A stretch of DNA of 64,000 nt from Tillus elongatus (GCA_964006375.1 OZ023269.1:132362047-132426046); one strand, 5' to 3'. Positions 26,165-38,080 are shown, counted from the stretch's first letter. Program-made: numbers and translations. Notes: generated by a model from the sequence alone, not told the origin.

Positions 26165-26936
26165 TATATTTGAATTTAATTTCAAACTATATGTTACGCA
26201 TGGTAGGTTTTTCATAGACTCAAGAAGAAGAAAAAGGAAACAAATCTTTTAGAAACAATTATTTACCAAGGCGTGGTGCTTGCGATCATATTAATTTCGA
26301 ATAAATTAATGTAGCAAAGATTATGTCTTATGTCCTTAATTTTTATTCAGAACTCAAGGTTTTATACTCCGTCACAAGAACTGAGAAAGCTTTGAAAGTT
26401 TCATTTATGTTTTAGTTAGCGAATAGTATACAGCATACGACACGAAGAGTAGTTAATTTAATTCGGTTTTACATAACCATATCTAATAAGCCTTAATATC
26501 CGTATAATAATCTCAGTATTTTCAATTGTATTATCTTCGTTATAAAATCAAAACACAAGGGTAACTTAAGAAATATTCATTGCGTAAAAGTGGTCATGTT
26601 TATTACAACTGGCGTTAGCTACAATGGTATGCGAATTGATATAAATAATTAGATTATGTCATATTTGCATCTGTCAAAAATGTTGTGCCAGTTATGTTGG
26701 CTACTATTAGCAATTATGTAAATTATGACCTCATCGCCATGATCTAAAGTCTAAAGGCGATGTCATATTGTCATTGAAATAATGACTATATCGTAGATAG
26801 CACAGGACATCCACTAGATGTCCAGAACAGGTACAAAACATGTACAGCACTTCCACGAACAACAGAAGGACGTCCATTAGATGTCCGTTTGTGGATATTT
26901 CTAAGTGATATTTAAAAACCACATGGGAGGTAGTTA
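26165..26936. other. AT-rich stretch with short palindromes
   Basis: No gene. At 26805-26823 and 26868-26886 are two palindromic motifs (GGACATCCACTAGATGTCC and GGACGTCCATTAGATGTCC), with GTACAAAACATGTAC between them at 26831. Confidence 0.5.
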
Positions 26937-27926
26937 ATGACATTTTCTAACCTGAACTCCGTCCACCATTTCCTCCAGGCTAATAGGCCCCAACTCCTCC
27001 TCTTCCTCACCGAAACTCAAATCAGTGCCAAAACAGCCACTAATCACCTTAATTTCCCGGGGTATGAGCTCCTTACTTCTTTTAGATTGCATGGAGGCGT
27101 GTGCGCGTACGTCCGTAGCAATCTACCCTGCACCAGACTCCCCAATTTAAAAGCTGGAAGAAAAGACATACTATGGATAAAAATATCTCTTAGGGCTGCA
27201 AGTAAATTTATCTGTTGCATTTACCGGTCACCTTCTGACAACGATTTTGTCCAGCTCTTTGACTACCTTTCTGAAAAAACCGACCATCTGATTTCTGAAT
27301 ATCCTTCCTCCGAGGTCACTATTCTTGGTGACTTCAATGTCCATAATAAGGAATGGCTAGGATCTTCAAAAACCGATCCACGAGGAAAAGCAGCGGAGGC
27401 CTTTGCAGTCAGCAATTCTTTACCCAATATGGTTCAGCAACCTACTTACTTTCCTCGCATCCCAACACACAGCTCAAATCCCCTGGATCTCCTTCTTACT
27501 ACAAATCCTGACTGCTATAAGATATCAGTCACCCCCCCCCTGGGTCGCTCAGACCACGGCATGGTCACTGCTTCCTGCGCAATGCAACCCGAGGTCACAC
27601 AGTCATCACACCCACGTATCGTTGGGCACTACAACTCCGCAACCTGGGACGAAATGCGAGATTACTTTTCCTCATTTCCATGGGCGTCTGTCTGCTTCTC
27701 TCATCCTGACCCCTCTGATACCTCACAAAACGTCACCGAAATTATCCAAGCTGGCATGGAATTATTTATTCCACGTACACAGAAAACCTCTGCAGCCACA
27801 CAAAAGCCCTGGTTCTCTAAATCCTGTGACAAGGCCAGACTTGAAAAGGTCAATGCTCACAAAAAGATTCTACACAATCCCAGTCAAGAAAACCGTCAAG
27901 CATTTAACGACGCAAGAAACCGCTAG
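26937..27926 (+). pseudogene. LINE D endonuclease, best-preserved copy
   Basis: An uninterrupted stretch of 329 codons. It shows apurinic-endonuclease-type motifs: LFLTETQISAKTA (catalytic Glu), GGVCAYVRSNLP, ICCIYRSPSDNDF, VTILGDFNVHNKEW (Asp/Asn) and LGRSDHGMVTAS (Asp-His). This enzyme nicks target DNA so the LINE RNA can be copied in place. The normal N-terminus (FSNICGLNSNLN in the copy at 9500) is shortened, and it is cut off from any functional RT. Confidence 0.88.
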
Positions 27927-28525
27927 GTCCACATTCTTTCTGAGGCAAAAAACTCGTTTAATAACCACATCAAAAGCAAAGTCCTCTTAAGCTCCAGCGG
28001 CAGCAAATCCTTCTGGACTCTTGCTAAATCTATTGGAAATAATTTCTGCAAGAGCACGTTGCCACCTCTTGTCTCAGGGGATAAAATTGTTTCTACCGCC
28101 CTGGGCAAGGCTGAACTTTTTGCCTCGTTGTTCGCCGGCAATTCTACTCTCAACACACCTCCAAATGTTCAACCACCAACAGTCCCCAATGTCGCGCATA
28201 AAATGTCGGATATCATTTTCAAAACTAAAGGTACGAAAGATGCTCTCTTCTCTTAATACCAGGAAAGCCTCTGGCCTTGACGAGATCCTAGCAATTGTTC
28301 TCAAAAAATGCGTACCAGAACTTTCTCCTGTCCTGACTCGTCTGTTTCAGACATCTTACAATAGAGGCACATTCCCTAGTAACTGGAAAACTGCTCGAGT
28401 ACAACCCGTCCCCAAGAAGCGCTTCCTAGCAACTACATGCCTATTTTTCTCCAAACCTTTAAGTCCAGAATTAACAAGTTGTCTCTTTCCTCCTCGTGGT
28501 GTTTTGTTGAAATAAAAAATAAGAA
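26937..28525 (+). mobile_element. LINE family D, copy D2
   Basis: Plus strand. It has the endonuclease, the linker and the start of the RT, then skips from CCCAAGAAGCGCTTCCTAGC at about 28420 straight to the 3' UTR (CTTTAAGTCCAGAATTAACA, CCTCGTGGTGTTTTGTTGAA and an A-rich tail at about 28510). The whole catalytic RT and C-terminus are missing. The 5' end is lost within the first endonuclease codons. Confidence 0.87.
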
Positions 28526-28849
28526 AACATTCAAAATTTGTAGCTATATTACCGACATTCATAATTTCCAGAACTTTGATTGGTAGGTCGAATTATGATC
28601 TAGTATTGAATAATTTGTCGATATGGCACTATTTGTTAATGTTTCTCGACGCCATATTCTAAAGTTCAGTTATTTCGGGTAACACATTATTAGGTTATAA
28701 TTAAATTTATTTGATGGGGTCTAATTAATCGCACACGCAGAGTGAGATTAATCAAGATATTTATTGTTCAATCTCACTCCACGAGGTATGAAAAGGTTGT
28801 AAGGGCGAATTTCACGGCTGTACTGATCGTGTTATCCTTTTTACTAAAT
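28526..28849. other. flank of the pogo-like element
   Basis: AT-rich. GAGTGAGATTAATCAAG and CAATCTCACTCCACGAGG at about 28741-28785 form an inverted pair that could be part of the transposon end. Confidence 0.4.
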
Positions 28850-28854
28850 AAATC

Positions 28855-29121
28855 GTGGCACGGCAATACAAAAAGAAATTTGGTGCACGAAGATATGCAA
28901 ATTATGACCCAACGACATTAGAGGCAGCACTACTGAAGGTAACTGATGATGGGTGGTCATTACGCCGTACTTCAGCTGAGTTCAAAATATCATTTGTCAC
29001 CCTCAGAAGCAAATTTTGCGGTTTGCGCATTAAAAAATCAGGGGGACAAACCGCCTTTTCTGAAAATGAAGAAAAAGCTTTTATCAAATCTGTCAGTTTG
29101 GAGAGTAGGTATTCCCATTAA
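28855..29121 (+). pseudogene. pogo-like transposase N-terminus (psq-type HTH)
   Basis: ARQYKKKFGARRYANYDPTT, LEAALLKVTDDGWSLRRTSA and SFVTLRSKF have the pattern of the pipsqueak-type helix-turn-helix that begins pogo/Tigger-like transposases. FSENEEKAFIK matches the start of the next DNA-binding segment. It stops at 29119. The usual CENP-B-type HTH that should follow is missing or scrambled. Confidence 0.75.
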
Positions 29122-29339
29122 GTATTCTGGATATACTGATCTTAACCAAAAACTATTTAGGTAGCAAAGGCCGTACTATATCCTGATTCAACGACAATAT
29201 GCAAGGTACAAAAATTAAACTAGTCAAAAAATTGCCACGAATATAAAAAAATATCGTTAAAACCCTTCGCGAGAAACTAATTATTTGTTGCATATTTTCA
29301 AAATTTAAGCAACTCACTGAAAGTCGTTCCTGCTAGTAA

Positions 29340-29955
29340 CGTCTTCAACTATGATACCAATTTACAAGATGACCCCGGCAAAAAGAAGATGCTCTATCGG
29401 CGGGGCACAAAGTGTTCAGAACGTGTATGCAATTTTACGAAGACTGCTGTAACTATTATAATGTGCCGTTCGGCATCTGTTGTGCTATTACCCCCATACG
29501 TCGCTTACAAAGTCGAGAAGCTATGGCAGCAATGGGTAGAAATGGGACCAAAAGGAGAACCATGTTGCAAGAGGAGGTGCTGCAGTTCCAGATCACGTTA
29601 TAACAGGACGCATCATGGATGGATGAATCCGCAAGCATTAACAAAATAGGTTCAATCGTCCTTTTTGCCGTATGCAAAAAGGTTACCAGGACGTAAAGTG
29701 TTGCTGGGAGACAACCTTTCGCCGCATTTTACCTACGCCGTTATAATGCAATGTCAAGAAAATGATATTAACATAGGATTTCTACGCCCATTTAAGATAA
29801 CATGGAGGAACGTATTGACGAATTGGAAGGTAATACATAAACAACAAACATCAATAGAGAAGATGGATTTCCCTCAACTGCTTGCCTTCACTCCCGTCGA
29901 AATGGAAAGAAAATCTAATAATCCCATTAAGAATGATGTCAACAGCTCATTTTAA
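29340..29955 (+). pseudogene. pogo-like transposase DDE remnants
   Basis: The reading frame shifts along the gene: NYDTNLQDDPGKKKMLYRRG at about 29349 (first catalytic Asp region, normally NYDETN), then PPYVAYKVEKLWQQWVEMGP, then VLLGDNLSPHF at about 29698 (second Asp, GDN motif). The third part, normally PP.STH..QPLDVG, is deleted: NDINIGFLRPFKITWRN. It cannot be active. Confidence 0.75.
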
Positions 29956-30130
29956 ACTACGGAAATCATGCCAATAGATCCGTAACGAATTTTACGCAAA
30001 ATTCCAGTTAATGATAGTGGTACAGTGCCCGATGTTAACGATACCTTTTTCAACTATTTACAACGATTCTTAGCAGCAGTAACAAGAAGAAATATAAAAC
30101 GCCAGAAGCTAACGGTGGTGCCTGGCAAAA

Positions 30131-30400
30131 GTGTTACAGCAAAACAATTATAGTTCTAGCGATTCAGATGTCCATGAACCACTTACTAACGATAATTCAG
30201 ATGACGAACCTTTTGAAGACTTTCAAGAGGTTGTGCGACAAGAAACTAAATACCTTAAATCACGATTTGAAGATATTGCAATTGGAAAATGTATACTAGT
30301 GAATGTTCCACGAGGATCTAAAAAGAAGACGGGTTACCGCTACACGGCAGGAATACAAGGTGTAATTCTGATGAAGGAAAACAAGAGATTTAACTCTTAG
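30131..30400 (+). pseudogene. pogo-like transposase C-terminal acidic tail
   Basis: NYSSSDSDVHEPLTNDNSDD followed by EPFEDFQEVVRQETKYLKSR and IAIGKCILVNVPRGSKKKTG. Acidic, serine-rich tails of this sort occur at the end of insect pogo-like transposases. The lysine-rich VPRGSKKKTGYRY part is less usual. More weak frame continues to about 30560. Assignment rests mainly on position. Confidence 0.45.
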
Positions 30401-30560
30401 GGATGAAAAATTCTGATAAGACACGAAAATTATTTGATCCTCAACCCGATGATGAATTTGTAGCTGACATAGAAGATGTAATAGCTATTTTACCAACTCC
30501 TACTGTTAATAATCTTAACGATAAAGTTACTTTATTAGTCATAAAGGAAATCGATGTTTA

Positions 30561-31920
30561 CGAAATGTAACAATCTTCCACTTTCTCTGGTATTTTAGAA
30601 AATAATATGTCGTTGCATAAACCAGGTGATTTGAACCAGAACATACATGTTTATTTTGAAGGTCTAATAAAAGTTGCATGACTAATTTGCCTTTGATCAA
30701 TTCCACCCACAGTGAACAATTTCACCCCATATGAAGAAAACTTGTATGCTGTAAAACAGTAAGTCTGAGGTCAGATTAACCAGTTTGTATGGAACTCCCT
30801 GCTTATTCTATGCATTAAATGAGTCACACTCCGCTTATAGTATGAGATGTTCATGACATTTTTCCCCTTTGCTACTTTTAATTAAGTTTTTTTAAAATAT
30901 TTTCTGATTACTAGATATTGTTGCTGACACTAACATCTATTGGAACAACTTATATACAAAAATTATATATTACACAGAGCGAAAATGTACGCGGAATACT
31001 TTTTTATGATCAATTTTATTCCAAATGACGATACAATATTCTTAAAACTCACAGTAGAAGTGTAGGTAAATTGATTGAAAGTCAATAACTTTCACAAAAC
31101 AAGCAATGTGGTCTCAAAAAATTCGGTTAACGTTGATCGTCCGTCCGTTGGCTTGTAAGTTGACAATTCACAATGCACTTAATTTAGTATATTGCATAAT
31201 GTAGCCAACGTCTTAAAAGGAATGTCAGTGGGATCAAACAGGAATGCTAGTTCACGGAAATTGGCTTTTATTGCCTAAGTCACAAACAGCAATTATTAAG
31301 TTATTGTTCTTTGATTTGCTTTTCTACATTACACCGTATGTATGACCCTTTTGTTTTTTTCTTATAGACCGTTATTTTATGAGCATTGGCATGTATATTA
31401 TTGAATAAAACAAATTCATTTGTTGCACAATAATTACTACTATAATTGGATAGTGTGAAAATGTTTTTTTTGCTTCATTAAAAATCTTATTAAACTAGCA
31501 ATTGCTGGTCATGTCTACGAAAACAAAGAATCAACACGTTATATCTACAGGTGTTTAGATATATGTGGGACACATCTCACATCATAATTCGAAACTGAAA
31601 AATAATCAAATAAGTCTGGACGCAAGTGCGTTATGGTAGCGAATTTTTATAAAAATATTTCAAATCACGGAAAATAACAAAATAATCACTTTCTGAAATA
31701 CAAATTAGAAAAAAATCCTTTATTAAAGTCTGTTAAAAAAGATTCAACATAATCATTTGTTGTGAAATTAATTTTCAAAGAATTCAGTACATGTTTTTAT
31801 TTCAGAAAATATCCTGCTTCAACCTAAAAGATTATTAGCAGGTCTTGGTGAGATCAAAGTAAATTTGGCAAATAATTAGATGACAACAATAAATATAATA
31901 ATATCATAAGAAAGAACAGT
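30561..31920. other. AT-rich stretch with one family end
   Basis: The only recognised item is a damaged 5' end of the interspersed family at 31614-31660 (AAGTCTGGACGCAAGTGCG, TTATGGTAGCGAATTTTTAT). No genes. Confidence 0.55.
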
Positions 31921-32240
31921 TAAAGTCTATTAGCACTAGATCTGGTTGAATAGTGCACTTAACTTCAGGAATGTCAGCAGCTGAGTATTGTCTTCTCTGC
32001 TGGATCCTCGAGGATCGGTCAAGTTGTTCGGTATGTTTAAGGATATCCTATTTGTTTCGTATAATGGACATTCCCCAAGGAGATGATGAATAATGAATTG
32101 TGCATAACAGCAAAAACAAATAAATGGGGGCAACTTTTTCATTATATATTCGTGGGTGAATTTAGTATTGCCTATTTTCAACCTGGATATGACTGTCTGA
32201 TTTTTTCCTCCATTTGGTAGTGGTAGCTTATCATTTACTC

Positions 32241-33028
32241 TTTTTTCCCTCAGGGCTCGTCCGCGTCCTTGCCGCCCCGATAGCACTGCAACCTTTGGTT
32301 GAATGTGCATACCCTTAGTCTTACTCCACCCATTCCAAAATCACTGTGCCTTGAACTAGTCTGCACAGCGATTGGTAGGGTGAAGTTTTATATTGCTCTG
32401 TCTCCGGTCTAGACTGACCGTAGATCAGTTGTCTTTTGCGGTCCAGAGCTTTACACTCGCACAAGATGTGCTGGGATGATTCCTCCCCCTCGCCGCAGAG
32501 TCTGCATGCGAGGTCCCCTTCGAACCGCCCCATTTTATGCAGGTGTTTTTTGACGGCCATGTGTCCCGTCAAGAGATCTGTTGTGTTTCTGAGCTGTCCT
32601 CTGCTAAGATTTAGCAGCTCCACAGCTCTCTTTGAACTGGGTTCGTCAATTATTGACTTGCCATGCCTGAGCCCTGGGGAATCTGCCCAGTACACCTTGT
32701 GTTGGTTTCTGACCTAGGACTTAATGGCTCCCCTGGCAGTGCTCTGTGTCACGTCCAGAGCCGGTTCTGGTCCCATAAATGGTTCTGCTGACCCTCTCTT
32801 CGCGAGACTGTCAGCTTCTTCATTGCCTCTGACCCCCGGGTGACCCGGCAACTAGATGAGGGTTACCTTATTCTGCCCAGCCAGGTCGCTCGTCTCGTCT
32901 CGGCACTCACTCACCAGCCAGGAATTTACCCGTGGGCTACTTAGTGCCTCAAGGGCTGCCTGTCTGTCTGTGGCTATGAGGATCCGCTTGTTGGTGTAGC
33001 CCCTTCTCTTGTTCTCCCGCACACAGTG
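32241..33028 (-). mobile_element. LINE family A, nested copy 2
   Basis: 788 bp inserted in LINE B in the same orientation. It begins at CACTGTGTGCGGGAGAACAA and ends at GAGCCCTGAGGGAAAAAA. It keeps TNKRILIATDRQAALEALSS, the GLRHGKSIIDEPSSKRAVEL stretch and CRLCGEGEESSQHILCEC. It lacks the 8-bp deletion of copy 1 but has its own stop near 32852. Removing it restores B reading ...KLFHVR|VNDKLPLP... in frame. Confidence 0.85.
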
Positions 33029-33531
33029 TCTAACATGGAACAGTTTTGATGATTTATTCTCCCACCTTTTTTGCCACTTGCTAGAGATAACTGTTTTTAT
33101 ATTGACCTTGATATCCTCGTTCGTATGGATTTGGTAAACTGGATCGTTACAGGAAGTGGCGACTCCTTTTGCCAGTTCATCCACAATTTCGTTTCCTTCG
33201 ATGTTTACGTGGGAGGGGGTGTACATGAAAATGAGTTTCTTTTTGTGTGCAATTATGTAGGTCGTTTGATCTCTTATTCCCCTTGCAATGTGGTTTTTAG
33301 GATAGATTTGTTTAATTATTTGCAATGCACTCAAAGGGTCTGTGCAGACAACAGTCTGTTGTATATCAGGTAGTATAATATAAGCGCTTCTTTTATGGCG
33401 TATAGTTCACCAGTGAATATAGATGCCGATTTAGGTAGTTTGTATGTCAGGACTGTATTGCATGTGTATACAGCTGATTGTACCGTTTTGATTTTTAAAG
33501 GCATCTCTATAGATGAATTTGTGGTTATCAT
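33029..33531 (-). pseudogene. LINE B RNase H domain
   Basis: Visible motifs: SIFTGELYAIKEALILY (catalytic Glu), LSAQTL and LIFMYTPSHVNIEGNEIVDE (last catalytic Asp with PSHV.I.GNE..D). The frame passes through KWQKRWENKSSKLFHVR and then runs directly into LINE A at 33028. A stop near 33334 separates the first part. Confidence 0.75.
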
Positions 33532-33719
33532 ACTAAGATTTCATTTGTAGGAATTGCTTCTTTATTGCACTGGGATTGGTGGTAGTTTATGGGTGGTGTG
33601 TCAGTCATAGATCAAAGGCAACTCGCTGTTGTGTACAAGGAGGGCTCAATGTCTTGTATGAACTGGCAGATAATGGTAAAGGTTCTTCAACACTTTCAAG
33701 GATTTTGCGGCATCTATGG

Positions 33720-34490
33720 TTTATGGGAGCTTTCTTCTAAATAAGGTTTGGTAGCTCTTTGAAGAAAACAGCTTACACTTTGGATGTTCTGGTGTACTAA
33801 GAACTTTGGAGGCATAATTTAAAGTTAACTTTTCTCTTCTCAGTTGAAGGAGCATTTCATTTGCGAGACTTCTAATAGTTTCAGTAGGGCTAGTTCCGTA
33901 ACAACCAAGGGCTATTCTTAAGGCAGAGTTTTGGGTAATGTCAAGTGTATGCAGCAGCTTCTTACTGGCTGTACTGTAAACTATGGCCCCATAATCTATT
34001 CTGGATCTGATGAGCGTCCTATAGATGTTGATCAGCACGTTGGTGTAGGCTCCCCACTCATAGTGTGCCAGAGTCTTCATCATACTAATAACACCGATAC
34101 ATGATTTTTAACCTGCACTATGTGTGGTCCCCATTGCAGTTTTCGTTTAAAAGTTAATCCTAGAAATCTAACTTGTTCTACAGATCTTATATTTTCGCCG
34201 TACAGATTCAGGTATCTTTCATTTCCTCTTTTTGATTTGGAGAATACCATGCTAACAGTTTTATCCACAGAAAATCTAAATCGTGTAGTTTGACCACTGC
34301 TCAATATTTTTTACTGATGTTTGTAGCAGTTTTTGGGTACCTTCCAGGTTATTGTCTTTTGTATATATGATTAGATTATCAGCATACAAACTGGTTTTGA
34401 CTAGTGCACATAAAGAATTTACAATGTCGGTGATTGCCATCAGAAATAGTGTTAGACTTAGTACTGGCCCTTGCGGAATTTCATTCAATT
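33720..34490 (-). pseudogene. LINE B reverse transcriptase, decayed
   Basis: NEIPQGPVLSLTLFLMAI (motif B, normally GVPQGSVLS), LYADNLIIYTKDN (YADD mutated to YADN), then EQVRFLGLTFKRKLQWGPHI and LIRSRIDYGAIVYSTASKKL after frameshifts. The active-site change alone would kill polymerase activity. Confidence 0.8.
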
Positions 34491-34529
34491 CAGTACATTT
34501 GTTACCAATATCCTAAATCTAAAGTAACA

Positions 34530-34656
34530 AATCCATTTAGTGAATTTGTGTAGAGAAAATTCACCAATGAGGAGACCTTGACTTTTAGCTGTTAACAAAA
34601 TTTCTTCAAATGAGCGCCAACTAGGCCGCCTAGAATACTAGAATACATATAAATTT

Positions 34657-34722
<66 letters not shown>
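34530..34722 (-). mobile_element. TA-repeat element, copy k (truncated)
   Basis: Reverse copy with the hairpin end TAGTGAATTTGTGTAGAGAA, TTCACCAATGAGGAGACC, AACTAGGCCGCCTAGAATAC and the TA array at 34660-34722. Confidence 0.7.
34660..34722. repeat. (TA)n microsatellite
   Basis: About 63 bp of TA. Confidence 0.97.
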
Positions 34723-34727
<5 letters not shown>

Positions 34728-34873
34728 CTTAATTAATAATAGAGAGATTTTTTAATACAAAAAGGATTTAGTGCTATCTTTATCTGACTGGTTTTCTAAC
34801 CACTCTTTTCGATATAACAAAAACGAAATCACTAGCTCTAGACTTTCGAAACATATCGTGTTTGAAAAATCGG

Positions 34874-34918
34874 TCTACACACACACGCACACAAACCCGT
34901 GCGCGCACACACATTCAG
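34874..34918. repeat. short CA/CG-rich dinucleotide tract
   Basis: Imperfect CACACA with CGCG interruptions. Confidence 0.8.
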
Positions 34919-35439
34919 TTAAAATTTTGGGGTCGTCCTTGGTGGTGGTAGAGGTTTGGATTTAGGTTCTTTTTTATAGGACAAAAAGTTATTTCTCGAA
35001 ACCAAACCTTACGCGGCTCGGCGAGTTTTTTGAGGTATTGTTTTCACATGCACGCCTCTGTACTATTTGTTTATTATGACATTTATTAAAACAATAGCTA
35101 TGCATTGTAATTTGTAATAGCACAGCAAATGGAATGACAAGACAACTTAAAGTAATAAAACAATAACAAGAAAACAACTAATAAGGTTTTTCACCTGTCA
35201 GTTCTCAGACCTTGAATAATTTTACTAACAGGTATATTATTTCTTATAGCTATACATATTTGATTTACGAGGTAGCATTAATAAGAATCTAGATTGAAAT
35301 AGGCAAACTTAATTTATCGCCAAGTAAATTTTATAGGTTCAATTTCATTATAATATGAGCTTGTGTATTGTTAACAATACAGATCATTTTTGTAAGAAAG
35401 AAATTGCTTTCGACGTGATAACGACTTTTCAATATTTTT

Positions 35440-35497
35440 TCAAACAAACAATACCTCCTTAAATCTAAATCAAAGGTTAGTTTAAATTTGTATTTTT

Positions 35498-35570
<73 letters not shown>
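35440..35570 (-). mobile_element. TA-repeat element, remnant l
   Basis: A weak match to the GGTCAGTTTCAATTTTTA block precedes a TA array at 35501-35570. It is cut by the mariner-like element that follows. Confidence 0.5.
35501..35570. repeat. (TA)n microsatellite
   Basis: About 70 bp of TA abutting mariner-like element E2. Confidence 0.97.
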
Positions 35571-35574
<4 letters not shown>

Positions 35575-36149
35575 AGTGATTCATAACGCAATGGACACAG
35601 AATGTGTGCGTGCAGAGGATCTCAAAACGTGCCGATTTTTTATATATTTTTTTCTGACGCACATGGTTGGTGAGATATTGACCTGATTCTTTAATAACAA
35701 CAAGAAACAGCTGTATTGCAGCAGTGCCGCAACATAGAACAACCAAATTTGGTAGATGGTTTTTTTTATGAACATTGTTATTTGACAAAAATTTGAAGTA
35801 GATATAAACTCAAAAAGGGGTGAGTTAGGGGTGGGCCACCCTTTAAATGATTTGATTTTTCTAAACCCTCATCTACATAAAAGTTAAAGTCCATCAATTG
35901 TATAGTAAATTAAATTTTCTATCTTTTTCTCATCCTGTCATTTTTTTGACAAACCATCCATTTTTTAAGAAAATGGAGATTCTTAGAGTTGCGATCAAAA
36001 TAAAATTATATCCCTTGAAGATTTTATTAAACATTAAAGTCTCATAGGGGCTGCCTTGGGGGCTCTCTGAGAGTCATCTGTGCTAGGTTACAGTTGTTGT
36101 CAAATCAGACATTACTTACATTTATTAAGTTTTACAATTATTATTGTCT

Positions 36150-37244
36150 TGTGTTTCTTGTTTCCTTTTGTGATAATAATTTGTTGCTTAAAATGGCCGG
36201 TTAATGAACAAGTTGACGTGCCTATGGTATTTGGGTTTTGCGTGGGTAATTGCCGCAGAAGTGTAGAGGTATATCGAAGAAGATTTCCTAATCGTAATAT
36301 ACCACATCGTCAAACGCTTGCCAGTGTTGAACGTAGAGCTCGAGAAACGGAGTCCTTTTTCATAAAAAATGCTGGAGGACGCGTTTATGCAGTTAACACA
36401 GGAACTGAGGAGCATATTCTAGACAGTCAGCCTCAAACCAGCACCAAGGGAGTATCCAGGCAGTTTTATATAACACAACCGACGGTCCATAGAATTATCC
36501 GACGCAATCTGCTGCATCCTTATCACCTTCAAAAAGTGCAAGAACTGCTACCGTAGCATTTAGATGTAAGACTGTTTTTTTTTGTAATTTGATTTTACAT
36601 CAGAACACTGATTTTCCCAAGATCATTCTTTTTACGGATGAAGCTTGCTTTACAAGGATAGGGACTACGAATGTGCACCACTGCCACGAATATTCGGATG
36701 TAAATCCACATGCTACAGTAACCCACCATTTCCAAAGAGAATTTAAAATAAATGTGTGGGCAGGTATTGTTGGAGGACATTTGGTTCGACCGGTTATTTT
36801 ACCAAACCGCTTAAACGGCGCAACATATTTGCTTTTATTGCAAAATGTTCTTCCTGGGCTACTGGAGGAGCTGCCCTTACAACTGCGCTACGAAATGTGG
36901 TTTATGCATGATGGGGCGCCACCACATTTCACTACAAATGTTTTTGGATTTTTAAACCAACAGTTTCCAAATCGATGGATAGGTCGTGGAATTAATTGCC
37001 CTCAACATTGGCGAGCACGATCACCAGACCTGAATAAATGTGACTTTTTTCTCTGGAGGCTTTAAAAGAATATGTGTATTTGACACCAGTTCAAACTGCG
37101 GAAGATTTGTGGAGTGGCATTAATAATAAGTGGACCATTATTAAAAGTGACATCCAATTACTTAACAGAGTCGACTTTAATTTTCAACGAAAGGTGCAGT
37201 TATATGTGAGAGAAAATGGAAGTCATTTTGAAAAATATCTTTAG
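36150..37244 (+). pseudogene. E2 transposase pseudogene
   Basis: The N-terminal part (to 36556) has GNCRRSVEVYRRRFPNRNIP and HRQTLASVERRARETESF, a helix-turn-helix of the kind annotated DUF4817 in insect mariner-like proteins. It continues with YITQPTVHRIIRRNLLHPYH. After a stop and frame change the catalytic part (36589-37065) has IILFTDEACFTRIG (first Asp), WFMHDGAPPHFTTNVF (second Asp) and WRARSPDLNKCDFFLW (third Asp). A further frameshift leads to NFQRKVQLYVRENGSHFEKY ending at about 37244. Two or three disabling changes only, so it is younger than E1's remains. Confidence 0.85.
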
Positions 37245-37327
37245 TGTTTTTTTATGGTTTTCTATTTATTAGTTTTTAATAGCGTTTGTTAAATTTCAGA
37301 TATGTTAGTGTTTAATAAAGCCTTCAG

Positions 37328-37371
37328 AAAATTGAGAGTTGAGATCAAAGACTGATCTCAACTCTCAATTT
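37328..37371. repeat. perfect short palindrome at the E2 right end
   Basis: AAATTGAGAGTTGAGATCA, a 5-base spacer, then its exact inverse TGATCTCAACTCTCAATTT. It could form a stem of about 19 bp, and may act as a transcription end or be a duplicated end. Confidence 0.8.
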
Positions 37372-37418
37372 TCTCAAAAACGGGTGGTTTGTCGAAAAAT
37401 TGACAAGAGGAGAAAAAA

Positions 37419-38080
37419 CGCAAACCGCAAAACTGAAACCACATTAATTTATTACTGCATTTTCTGTAATATTCATCGAATCAAATTTCAGAGAGAATAT
37501 TTTTTAAAGAAATTTTTTTATTAAACAGATATTGCATAACCCCCGTATTATTTTGTTTGATCTTTTAATTTTCATTTCAAGGTATAATGATTTAATAATT
37601 CACAAAATTTAAGAGAGCAACCGCCGAATCAGTGGACCGTTAACTGACCCCAATCTAATACAATTATTATTACGCGATTTTCAGTGATCTATCTGTATCT
37701 GTTTTTGACTGGGCATCTCTATATATCTACAAACAGAACCGGGCTCTATAGAAATTTAACCATACTCGACATCGATTTGTTATGATTATTTTTCAAATGT
37801 TGCCGAATACATAACAACTAATATAAAATTAAACGTGAATTCAGATTGCTATTATATTTGTATAACAGTTAAAGTGAGTTAAATATGATTGGACAGGCTC
37901 AAAAATTTCCACATAAAGAAGTGACGTACATAGTCTTAAACGATCGCTACAACATATAAATTTTAAAATGCATAAAATTTTCAATGGTGGTTCAGCTTAC
38001 TAAATTAATAAATTACTGCATCTCAAATAACGTGTATCCAGATGTATGAAAACTATCAAAGTCATTCCACTTTTAAAAAT
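37419..38080. other. AT-rich stretch, no features
   Basis: Nothing recognised on either strand. Confidence 0.5.

Larger units (their letters stand above)
28850..30560 (+). mobile_element. pogo-like transposon, decayed
   Basis: Plus-strand remains of a pogo-type transposase (IS630-related, TA-targeting): an N-terminal helix-turn-helix, DDE remnants and an acidic tail, with frameshifts throughout. Terminal inverted repeats were not found. Confidence 0.75.
31925..34500 (-). mobile_element. LINE family B, interrupted by LINE A
   Basis: Minus-strand LINE: RT (34490-34080), thumb/C-terminal region (34083-33720), RNase H (about 33530-33045) and C-terminus (32240-31930). A LINE A fragment sits at 33028-32241. 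The C-terminal part includes a Cys-rich FICFCCYAQFIIHHLLGECP. RT plus RNase H plus Cys-finger suggests the I/LOA-like group, but a different family from A. The 5' part is missing. Confidence 0.8.
35571..37418 (+). mobile_element. mariner-like element E2
   Basis: Starts at the (TA)n edge with a CAGGGTGATTCAT-like end (here AAAGAGTGATTCATAACGCA), matching the solo end at 5101. Subterminal inverted repeats pair 35924-36000 with 37353-37418 (TTTTTCTC, TTTTTGACAAACCAYCC, AAGAAAATNGAGA). A TA-targeting element with a broken transposase. I could not find a right terminus equivalent to CAGGGTG, so the right boundary is approximate. Confidence 0.7.

Noticed and set aside
35571..37418. Domesticated (host) transposase gene
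   Set aside because: Frameshifts and stops break the frame, and element ends are still present.
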